64,000 bases of DNA from JAXGMV01 sp040772085 (lineage in GTDB: Bacteria; Chloroflexota; Anaerolineae; Anaerolineales; Anaerolineaceae), in contig JAXGYU010000001.1 in NCBI GenBank assembly GCA_040772085.1, positions 1,736,001 through 1,800,000 of the forward strand, written 5' to 3'. The notes beneath the pieces were generated by a model. That model searched no databases. It worked only from the letters and a program-made list of their open reading frames with translations, and had not been told where the DNA came from. A program made the position numbers and the translations under genes. Positions within the stretch are counted from its first letter, which is position 1, and every line of letters starts with the position of its first letter. Positions 17,577-24,487 of the stretch are shown here, one piece after another.

Positions 17577-17601
17577 CAAACTGCCCGCCAGTTGTTATAA
17601 T
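17573..17601 (+). promoter_or_regulatory. pstS: Promoter of pstSCAB, probably leaderless
   Basis: TTATCA (17573-17578), a 17-base spacer, then TATAAT (17596-17601). Only six bases separate the -10 box from the pstS ATG, so the predicted transcription start coincides with the start codon. No Shine-Dalgarno sequence is present. I see no recognisable Pho box. Confidence 0.65.
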
Positions 17602-17607
17602 TAAACA

Positions 17608-18498
17608 ATGCCCCGAAGTTTTACTGTAGCCCTCATCGCAATCTGCTGTCTGCTGATTGTGTCATGCAGCCCGTCGAAGAACAGCGCTGATGGCAGCGCG
17701 CCCGCCAGTCAGGCTATTGAAAACAAGGGATCGGACACGATCGTCAACCTGGCTTTGGGCTGGGCTGAAAAATATCAGTCGCTGCATCCTGAGGTGAGTA
17801 TCTCCGTTACGGGCGGCGGTACCGGCACGGGTATCGCGGCATTAATCAACAATACTGTTGATCTGGCGAATGCTTCCCGGCCCATCAAGAGCGAGGAGAT
17901 CAAGGCAGCCCAGGCGAACGGCGTCGAGCCGGTCGAATTTGTTATTGCCAAAGACGCCATTGGCGTGATCGTCAACCGCAGCAATCCCGTCAATGAACTG
18001 ACCATGCAGCAGATCGCTGATATATATACCGGCCGCATCACCAACTGGCTCGAGGTTGGCGGAGAGGATCGTCCGATTGTCGGGCTTTCCCGTGAGACCA
18101 ATTCGGGTACGCATGTCTATTTCCTGGAAGAAGTGATCCGTCTCGGTCAGAAGGACAACAAGGATATTTTCGCCGCCGAGACTTTGCTGCTGCCATCCTC
18201 CGAAGGCATTATCGCCGAAGTGCGGGAGAACCCCAACGCTATTGGCTATGACGGGCTGGGGTACATTACTGATGAAGTAAAAATTATTGCGGTCGCGCCT
18301 GAAAGCGGCGCTCCCTATGTCCTGCCAACCCTCGCGACCGTTAATGACGGCAGCTACCCGATCGCCAGACAGTTGTATATCTACACGCGCGGTCAGCCGC
18401 AAGGTGTGGTGAAGGAGTATCTCGACTGGATCCATGGACCTGAAGCGCAGGAAATCGTAAAGGAGCTGGGGTTTGTGCCCATCCTCGCCACGCCATGA
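17608..18498 (+). CDS. pstS: Phosphate ABC transporter, substrate-binding lipoprotein PstS
   Basis: 296 residues. It binds inorganic phosphate outside the membrane. The signal peptide has lipobox IVSC. Family motifs are NKGSDTIVNLALGWAEKY, VTGGGTGTGIAALINNTVD, DAIGVIVNRSNPV, QIADIYTGRITNW, SRETNSGTHVYFLE and NPNAIGYDGLGYI. It is the first gene of pstSCAB; its stop overlaps the pstC start (ATGA). The predicted mRNA is leaderless (see the promoter entry). Confidence 0.95.
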   Translation: MPRSFTVALIAICCLLIVSCSPSKNSADGSAPASQAIENKGSDTIVNLALGWAEKYQSLHPEVSISVTGGGTGTGIAALINNTVDLANASRPIKSEEIKAAQANGVEPVEFVIAKDAIGVIVNRSNPVNELTMQQIADIYTGRITNWLEVGGEDRPIVGLSRETNSGTHVYFLEEVIRLGQKDNKDIFAAETLLLPSSEGIIAEVRENPNAIGYDGLGYITDEVKIIAVAPESGAPYVLPTLATVNDGSYPIARQLYIYTRGQPQGVVKEYLDWIHGPEAQEIVKELGFVPILATP

Positions 18499-19394
18499 AA
18501 TTTGAGCGCCTGCCCTTCTCCGAACGTGTGATTACCCATCTCATCCGCCTGGCGGGTTACCTGAGCGTCCTGTTCGTTTCGATGATCCTTTTATTCCTGC
18601 TCAAGGAAGGCTTGCCGGCGCTGGCGCACGTCAGTTTTGGCAACCTGTTTGGCACGCGCTGGTACCCAATTGAAGAGATGTACGGCATCACACCGTTGTT
18701 CCTCGGCTCGATCGTGGTGACCATTGGCGCGTCCCTGATCGCCATGCCGCTGGGCATCCTGACAGCGGTCTATATTTCAGAGATCGCGCCGTTGTGGGCG
18801 CGCAGTTTGCTCAAGTCGCTGGTGGAATTGCTGGCTGGCATCCCGTCGGTCGTGCTCGGCTTCACCGGCATCCTGATCCTCTCGCCCTTCCTGCGTGAAA
18901 CCTTCAACCTGCCGACCGGTCTGAACGCGCTTACGGGCGCCATCCTGCTCGGGTACGCTGCGGTGCCAACCATCGTCTCTATTTCTGAAGATGCGCTGAA
19001 CGCGGTGCCGCAATCGTACCGCGAAGCCTCTCTGGGCATGGGCGCGACCCCCTGGCAAACCACCTGGATGGTGACCTTGCCGGCAGCCCGCTCGGGCGTG
19101 ATCACCGCCGTGATGCTTGGCATCGGCCGCGTGATCGGCGAAACCATGGCAGTGATGATGGTGACGGGCAACGCGCCGGTGATGCCGCTCAAATGGTATT
19201 CCTTCTTCGCGCCCATCCGCACCATGACCGCCACCATCGCCTCGGAGATGGGCGAGGTCGCTACTGGTTCGGTGCATTACCAGGTCTTGTTCTTTATCGG
19301 CATCGTGCTGTTCGCGCTGTCGATGATCATCAACATCGTCGCCTTCGTTCTCAGCTCGCGCAAGACAAAACGTTCTGAAAGGTTATTGTCGTAA
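18495..19394 (+). CDS. pstC: Phosphate ABC transporter permease PstC
   Basis: 299 residues with about six membrane helices. It forms the phosphate channel with PstA. Diagnostic motifs are GILTAVYISEIAP, LAGIPSVVLGF, the EAA loop REASLGMGATPWQTTW and GRVIGETMAVMMVTGN. The ATG overlaps the pstS stop by four bases, so translation is coupled. Confidence 0.95.
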   Translation: MKFERLPFSERVITHLIRLAGYLSVLFVSMILLFLLKEGLPALAHVSFGNLFGTRWYPIEEMYGITPLFLGSIVVTIGASLIAMPLGILTAVYISEIAPLWARSLLKSLVELLAGIPSVVLGFTGILILSPFLRETFNLPTGLNALTGAILLGYAAVPTIVSISEDALNAVPQSYREASLGMGATPWQTTWMVTLPAARSGVITAVMLGIGRVIGETMAVMMVTGNAPVMPLKWYSFFAPIRTMTATIASEMGEVATGSVHYQVLFFIGIVLFALSMIINIVAFVLSSRKTKRSERLLS

Positions 19395-19398
19395 AGTT

Positions 19399-20271
19399 AT
19401 GATCAGCCAGCACAAGAAAGGTGTACTCTCGGCAACACAAAAACAGAAGATTGGCTATGGCGCCATGCTGCTGGTCAGCCTGGTGACTGTTGTGCCGATC
19501 ATCGCGCTGCTGATCTATATTTTCCAGCAAGGTTTCAGCGTCATCAACTGGGAGTTCATCAGCGCCATGCCTCGCCAGGGTATGCGCGCCGGCGGTATCC
19601 TGCCGGCGATCATGGGTACCATCTATCTGACCCTGGGCACGGCGCTGTTCTCGATCCCGCCCGGTGTGGCGGCTGCCATATATCTGGCAGAGTACGCGCC
19701 CGACAACCGCTTCACGCGCCTGATCCGCATTGCCATGATCAACCTGGCGGGCATCCCCTCGGTGGTTTATGGATTATTCGGCCTGGGATTGTTTGTCATC
19801 TTCCTTAAGTTCGGTACCAGCATCCTCTCCGCTTCACTCACTCTGTCGATCATGACGCTGCCGGTCATCATCAGCACCACAGAAGAATCGCTGCGCTCGG
19901 TGCCGACCTCCTTCCGGACGATCAGCACCTCGCTCGGCGCGACCCGTTGGCAGACGGTCTGGAAGATCATCCTGCCGCAGAGCCTGCCTGGCATCGTCAC
20001 CGGCATTATTCTGGGGCTCGAACGGGCTGCCGGCGAAACCGCGCCAATCCTCTTTACCGGCGCCGCCTTTTTCCTGCCCAAACTGCCCGGTTCACCGCTG
20101 GACCCGACCATGGCGCTGCCTTACCATCTGTTCGTCATCTCGACGCAGGTACCAGGCATGCCGCTGCAGATCCAGTATGGCACCGTGCTGGTGCTGCTGG
20201 TGTTTGTGCTGACCATGGAGCTGATTGCCAGCTTCATCCGCAGTTATGCCCGCGCGCGGAGGCAATGGTAA
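19399..20271 (+). CDS. pstA: Phosphate ABC transporter permease PstA
   Basis: 290 residues with about six membrane helices. It partners with PstC. Motifs are GVAAAIYLAEYAPDNR, LAGIPSVVYGLFGLGLFV, the EAA loop SFRTISTSLGATRWQTVWKI and LGLERAAGETAPILFTGAAF. It begins four bases after the pstC stop with only a weak ribosome site, suggesting coupling. Its stop codon shares one base with the pstB start (TAATG). Confidence 0.95.
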   Translation: MISQHKKGVLSATQKQKIGYGAMLLVSLVTVVPIIALLIYIFQQGFSVINWEFISAMPRQGMRAGGILPAIMGTIYLTLGTALFSIPPGVAAAIYLAEYAPDNRFTRLIRIAMINLAGIPSVVYGLFGLGLFVIFLKFGTSILSASLTLSIMTLPVIISTTEESLRSVPTSFRTISTSLGATRWQTVWKIILPQSLPGIVTGIILGLERAAGETAPILFTGAAFFLPKLPGSPLDPTMALPYHLFVISTQVPGMPLQIQYGTVLVLLVFVLTMELIASFIRSYARARRQW

Positions 20272-21029
20272 TGGCGGATAAAGTCATCATCCGAGATCTG
20301 CGTCTGCGCTACTCCGACGGCAATGAAAGCCTTAAGGGCGTCAGCCTGAACATCCCGGAGAATGCCATCACGGTTCTGTTTGGCCCGGCGGGCGGCGGTA
20401 AATCAAGCCTGCTGCGGGTGCTGAACCGCCTGAACGACCTGGCGGATGTCGAAGCAGTCAGCGGCGAAGTGCTGCTGAACGGCAAAAATTTGCTCGACCC
20501 CACGACCGATGTCATTGAACTACGGCGCAAGGTGGGCATGGTCTTCTCACGACCTGTGCCGCTGCCGCTTTCGATTTATGATAACGTGGCGTATGCGCTT
20601 ACCCTGGCTGGCGTCAAAGGCAAAGGCAAACTCGATGAGGCTGTCGAGAAAGCCTTGCGCCGGGCGGTCCTGTGGGATGAAGTGTTCGACCGTCTGAAGG
20701 AACCCGCGGCGATGCTCTCGGGCGGGCAGAAGCAGCGCCTGTGCATCGCGCGTTCGCTGGCGCTCGAGCCTGAGGTCATCATGCTCGATGAGCCGACCTC
20801 AGCACTTGACCCGGTGGCTACCACGCGCATCGAGAACCTGCTGCAGGAACTCAAACGCGAGTACACCATCATTCTCGCCCCGCATAACACCCAGCAAAGC
20901 GCCAGAACCGCCGATTACGCCGCCTTCCTGCTGCAGGGGGAATTGATCGAGTTTGGCGAGGGCGGACAGATCTTCACCTTCCCGAAAGACCATCGCACCC
21001 AGGAATACATCGAAGGCCGCTGGGGTTAA
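20271..21029 (+). CDS. pstB: Phosphate ABC transporter ATP-binding protein PstB
   Basis: 252 residues. It is the ATPase that powers phosphate uptake. Walker A is GPAGGGKSS, the signature LSGGQKQRLCIARSLA, Walker B VIMLDEPTSALD, and the switch histidine lies in APHNTQQSARTADYAAF. The C-terminus GELIEFGEGGQIF and HRTQEYIEGRWG is typical of PstB. The Q-loop is odd: VGMVFSRPVPLP has serine where most ABC ATPases have glutamine. ATG 20271 overlaps the pstA stop; a longer frame upstream runs inside pstA and is not real. Confidence 0.93.
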   Translation: MADKVIIRDLRLRYSDGNESLKGVSLNIPENAITVLFGPAGGGKSSLLRVLNRLNDLADVEAVSGEVLLNGKNLLDPTTDVIELRRKVGMVFSRPVPLPLSIYDNVAYALTLAGVKGKGKLDEAVEKALRRAVLWDEVFDRLKEPAAMLSGGQKQRLCIARSLALEPEVIMLDEPTSALDPVATTRIENLLQELKREYTIILAPHNTQQSARTADYAAFLLQGELIEFGEGGQIFTFPKDHRTQEYIEGRWG

Positions 21030-21078
21030 ACCGCAAGGTCCGCGCCTTCCAATGAAATCCGTCCGGTTCTGCCGAATA

Positions 21079-21097
21079 ATCTTCTATAATAGAAGAT
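21079..21097 (+). promoter_or_regulatory. Palindromic -10 region / putative operator before the zinc-ribbon gene
   Basis: ATCTTCTATAATAGAAGAT is a perfect 9-1-9 palindrome with a consensus TATAAT (21085-21090) inside it. A dimeric regulator bound here would directly block the -10 box. No matching -35 box is evident. The gene starts 46 bases downstream. Confidence 0.55.
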
Positions 21098-21142
21098 AGT
21101 GGCATTATCAATGTATCGGGATTAATAAGGAAGGATAAGACT

Positions 21143-21628
21143 ATGGAAGAAGAAAAGAAATTCTGTGATGCCTGCGGCGCGCCGCTGGTGCCTGGTGAGA
21201 GTGAATGTGTCGCGTGCGGTCAGCCAATCAACAAGATTGACGCGCCGACAGATGCGCCGGTGGTTTCGGCGGAAGAGTGGAGCAAACCAGCCGTGGTCGA
21301 GGCTGAGCCTGAGGTGGAGCATGACCGCTACGGTACACCGAAGGATGACGGTGACGCGGATTCGCCTCACCGCTGGGGCACGCCTGGTGACGCGCCCGAG
21401 CCGTCGTTCATGCGCGATCCCGCGCCGGTCACCGGACCAGGACTGGATAACGAAGTCCAGCCGATGCCGGTGACGATTCCACCCCCCATGCCAGTTCCGG
21501 CTGTGCCAGAAAAGAAAAGCGCCAAGACCTGGATCATCGTCGCTGTCGTAGTGCTGCTCCTATGTATTTGCCTGGGCATTTTTGCGGCCGCGGGACTGGT
21601 CAATCAGTTTATAACGAGCGGCGTATAG
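21143..21628 (+). CDS. Zinc-ribbon protein with C-terminal membrane anchor
   Basis: 161 residues. The N-terminus has a zinc ribbon with two CxxC knuckles (FCDACGAPL and CVACGQPI). A Pro/Glu/Asp-rich, probably unstructured region (~35-125) follows, then one hydrophobic helix (WIIVAVVVLLLCICLGIFAA) near the C-terminus. The ribbon would face the cytoplasm if the protein is tail-anchored. AAGGA precedes the ATG. Such proteins are common and mostly uncharacterised; I cannot assign a function. Confidence 0.75.
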   Translation: MEEEKKFCDACGAPLVPGESECVACGQPINKIDAPTDAPVVSAEEWSKPAVVEAEPEVEHDRYGTPKDDGDADSPHRWGTPGDAPEPSFMRDPAPVTGPGLDNEVQPMPVTIPPPMPVPAVPEKKSAKTWIIVAVVVLLLCICLGIFAAAGLVNQFITSGV

Positions 21629-21646
21629 CTTCTGATTTTCAACCTG

Positions 21647-21677
21647 AAGCCTGGCGGGTCACCGCCAGGCTTTTTTT
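21647..21677 (+). terminator. Terminator after the zinc-ribbon gene
   Basis: An 11-bp stem AAGCCTGGCGG / CCGCCAGGCTT with loop GTCA is followed by a run of seven T. Confidence 0.92.
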
Positions 21678-21736
21678 ATACCAGGTCATTACTCGCGGTA
21701 TGACCGCAGTCACACACGAACAGCCGCTGCCCCCGC

Positions 21737-21760
21737 TATAGTTAAAACCGACCAGTCGGT
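21737..21760 (+). promoter_or_regulatory. -10 box and TetR-type operator before tetR gene 1
   Basis: TATAGT (21737-21742) is followed by the palindrome ACCGAC-CA-GTCGGT (21747-21760), which covers the likely transcription start 17 bases before the ATG. This is a typical autorepression layout for a TetR-family gene, and the half-site matches the one in front of the second TetR gene at 28975. Confidence 0.7.
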
Positions 21761-21776
21761 ATGTTTCAGGTGAGGT

Positions 21777-22361
21777 ATGCAGGATCGCGGTGAATTAACC
21801 CGAAGTTCAATCAAGATGGCAGGGCTGACGCTCTTTTCGAAACAGGGCTACCGCCAGACGAGCGTCAGCCAGATCTGCGCGGCTGCCGGCATGAGCAAGG
21901 GTGCTTTCTATCATCACTTCCCCTCCAAATCAGATCTCTTCAATCAACTGCTGAACGACTGGCTGGCGGATGTCAAGGTTGAGATCGAGGCGATCAAGGA
22001 CCAGGGCGAATCCCTGGCTGGACTGGACCGCCTGGCACGCGCCTTCACTGAACTCCTGCGTACATCCGGTGCGCAACTGCCGGTGCTGCTCGAGTTCTGG
22101 CAGGCTGCCGGCAGTGATGATGAGGTCAGAACAGCCGCGGGCGGTCCCTACCGCGACTTCCAGAAGCTGGTCAGCGACATGCTGGCACATCCGGACGCGG
22201 GCCGTCTGCCGCTCCGCGAACGTGATGCCGCCGCACGGGTGCTGGTTGCCATGGGGATTGGCATGCTGGTGCTGAGAATGCTGGAAGGCAGCGACGTGCA
22301 GGCGAAAGATACAAGAAAAGCCATACGGATCTTCAAGTATGGCATTGTTGGGAGGAAATAA
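21777..22361 (+). CDS. TetR-family transcriptional regulator
   Basis: 194 residues. The N-terminal helix-turn-helix reads ALFSKQGY-like as LTLFSKQGYRQTSVSQICAA and GMSKGAFYHHFPSKSDLF. The C-terminal ligand domain is not diagnostic. A 14-base palindrome lies over its own start site, so autoregulation is likely. It is followed with one-base overlap by an epimerase gene and then an SDR gene, which are the likely targets. Confidence 0.9.
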   Translation: MQDRGELTRSSIKMAGLTLFSKQGYRQTSVSQICAAAGMSKGAFYHHFPSKSDLFNQLLNDWLADVKVEIEAIKDQGESLAGLDRLARAFTELLRTSGAQLPVLLEFWQAAGSDDEVRTAAGGPYRDFQKLVSDMLAHPDAGRLPLRERDAAARVLVAMGIGMLVLRMLEGSDVQAKDTRKAIRIFKYGIVGRK

Positions 22362-23353
22362 AGATTTTAATAACCGGCGGGACGGGCCATATTGGCAATG
22401 TGCTGGTCAGACGATTGTGGGAAAAAGGTGAGCGCCTGCGTTTGCTGATGCTGCCTGACGAGCCGCATGAAATGCTGGATGACCTGACCGGCATTGAGTA
22501 TGTGGAAGGTAACGTGCTTGACCTGCAATCGCTGATCCGTGCCATGGAAGGGGTGGACATGGTCTACCATCTGGCCGGCATCATCTCGATCATGCCGGGA
22601 GATGACCAGCGCGTCTGGCGCGTCAATGTCAATGGAACAGAAAATGTCATCGCGGCCTGCAAGGCGGCTGGCGTCAGACGGCTGGTGTATACCTCCTCGA
22701 TCCATGCTTTCAAGCGTGTGCCGGTCGGGACGCTGGTCGATGAGCAGACGCCCTTTGATACGGAAAATCCCGTGGGGATCTACGACCGCTCCAAGGCGGC
22801 TGCCAGTGAAGCGGTGCTCAAAGCCGCGCGAGAAGGGCTGGATGCGGTGCTGGTTTGTCCGACGGGTGTGATTGGCCCCTACGATTATCGCGGGTCCGAG
22901 ATGGGGCAGTTGATCAGAGGACTGCTCAACCGCGGTCCGCACCTGCTGATTGATGGCGCCTATGATTTTGTGGACGTGCGTGATGTGGCCGATGGTTTGA
23001 TCCTCGCCGGCGAAAAGGGTGAGCGCGGTGAAGTATATATCCTTTCGGGTGAACAACTGCGGCTGGTTGACCTGCATAAGCTGGTCTCGGCCGTCAACCG
23101 CAAACCCAGCAGCATCTGGCTGATGCCCAAGAGCCTGGCAAAAGCTGCCGCCAATGTGCTGCCATTCTTCTACCGGCTGTTCAATAAAGTCCCGAAGTTT
23201 ACGCCTTATGCCTATGAGACCATTCTGGGAAATTCGCTCTACACGCATGGCAAGGCTGACGCCAAGCTGGGCTATAATCCACGCAGATTGAGCACGACCA
23301 TCGCTGATACCATTGCCTGGCTGAAGGAGCGGCAAAAGCCCAAATCAGATTGA
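22358..23353 (+). CDS. NAD-dependent epimerase/dehydratase family protein (apparent AUA start)
   Basis: About 331 residues, an extended SDR. The Rossmann motif ILITGGTGHIGNVL sits at the very N-terminus; YxxxK is YDRSK and the VDVRDVADGLILA segment is typical. No ATG, GTG or TTG precedes the glycine motif. The first in-frame standard start, GTG at 22400, would delete it. The codon in the expected start position is ATA at 22358, overlapping the tetR stop as ATAA exactly where ATGA would be usual, with GGAGG just upstream. Alternatives are ATT at 22364, or a G-to-A mutation or sequencing error at 22360. The substrate, a sugar nucleotide or a steroid-like alcohol, is unknown. Confidence 0.8.
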   Translation: MKILITGGTGHIGNVLVRRLWEKGERLRLLMLPDEPHEMLDDLTGIEYVEGNVLDLQSLIRAMEGVDMVYHLAGIISIMPGDDQRVWRVNVNGTENVIAACKAAGVRRLVYTSSIHAFKRVPVGTLVDEQTPFDTENPVGIYDRSKAAASEAVLKAAREGLDAVLVCPTGVIGPYDYRGSEMGQLIRGLLNRGPHLLIDGAYDFVDVRDVADGLILAGEKGERGEVYILSGEQLRLVDLHKLVSAVNRKPSSIWLMPKSLAKAAANVLPFFYRLFNKVPKFTPYAYETILGNSLYTHGKADAKLGYNPRRLSTTIADTIAWLKERQKPKSD

Positions 23354-24183
23354 TGAGCGACCTACCTGGCAGAAAAAGACCCACAGCGCTAATCACCGGC
23401 GCGTCCGGCGGTATTGGACGCGCTTTTGCTGTCTTCCTGGCGGAAAAGGGTTATGACCTGATCCTGACCGCGCGGCGAGAAGAGCAGTTGCGGGAAGTCA
23501 AAGAAATCACCGAAGCACACGGCGGACACGCGCACATCTTCAGCGCCGATCTGTCCGTTCCGGAGGAACGTGACGCCTTCATCGCTTTTGCTGATGCTTC
23601 GTGTGGCTGTCCGGATCTTGTGATTAATAATGCCGGCTTCGGCGTGTACGACTACTTTGTTGACCAACCCTGGGAACTGGTGGACGGCATGCTGCAACTG
23701 AATGTCATGGCGTCGTTCAAGCTCACCCATCACTATCTGCAGCGCATGAAGGCAGCCGGCGGCGGACAAATCATTAACATCGGCTCGGTCGCCGGGCAGC
23801 TGCCGATGCAGGGCGTTGCCGCCTATGCCGCGACCAAGGCGGCCATCCACTCGCTCAGCACGTCGTTATGGCGAGAAGCGCGCCGCAGCAATGTCAAGGT
23901 CTCTGTGATTGCGGCCGGTCCGATCAAGACGGATTTTTTCGCGGTCAGCCGTGAGAACGCGGGCGGCTTGAACATCCCGGTCGAACGCTTCGCGGTCAGC
24001 CAGGAGCGGGTGCTGAGCGCTTTCTGGTCACTGATCCGTCGCCCGCGGAGGGTGGTTTATGTACCCTGGATCATGCGCGCCGCGCCATGGGTGGAGGCAA
24101 TATTGGGTATCGTCTTTGACCTGGCTGGCCCGCTGGTGCTCGAATATCAGCTCCGCCGCAAGCGCCGTTCAGAAAACAGGTAG
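23353..24183 (+). CDS. Short-chain dehydrogenase/reductase (classical SDR)
   Basis: 276 residues. It is an NAD(P)-dependent oxidoreductase with cofactor motif ITGASGGIGRAFA, NNAGFGVYD, catalytic Ser in NIGSVAG and YAATK (Tyr and Lys). A basic residue after the second strand (TARREEQL) suggests NADPH. The C-terminus (VVYVPWIMRAAPWVEAIL) is hydrophobic and may associate with the membrane, as in DltE/YqjQ-like members. The ATG overlaps the epimerase stop (TGATG), so it is the third gene of the tetR operon. Confidence 0.9.
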   Translation: MSDLPGRKRPTALITGASGGIGRAFAVFLAEKGYDLILTARREEQLREVKEITEAHGGHAHIFSADLSVPEERDAFIAFADASCGCPDLVINNAGFGVYDYFVDQPWELVDGMLQLNVMASFKLTHHYLQRMKAAGGGQIINIGSVAGQLPMQGVAAYAATKAAIHSLSTSLWREARRSNVKVSVIAAGPIKTDFFAVSRENAGGLNIPVERFAVSQERVLSAFWSLIRRPRRVVYVPWIMRAAPWVEAILGIVFDLAGPLVLEYQLRRKRRSENR

Positions 24184-24487
24184 ATTGTCATATATTATGT
24201 AAGATATATCCGTGTTGAATAATCGGCCATATTAAGGTATCATTGATCAATGACTATATGGGGCAGTCACCTTCCCGCAGCAATAAACATTCAATAATCA
24301 CTGTTCAATAGCCAGTATTTCGTTGGGAAATTTGCTTTAACTGCCTTTTCTCATTTGCACTTCTCAAAAATTTTAGAACTATTGACTGTCAAGCGATTTA
24401 ATCCTTGAAAGGAGGGGAACAGGTCAAACAGAGGCTAGTGAGAGGTTCTTGTTCATGTTAATACCAATTACAAACAAGGAGAAAATA
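24184..24487 (+). other. Intergenic region, 304 bases, no gene seen
   Basis: AT-rich leader before a solute-binding gene. It contains a 12-base perfect palindrome CATTGATCAATG (24241-24252) that could be an operator. No convincing -35/-10 pair or terminator was found. An AAAGGAGGGG run near 24406-24416 is not followed by a credible ORF. Confidence 0.45.

Noticed and set aside
19947..20270. Long N-terminal extension of the pstB frame
   Set aside because: It lies out of frame inside pstA; the TAATG overlap at 20269-20273 gives the natural PstB start.
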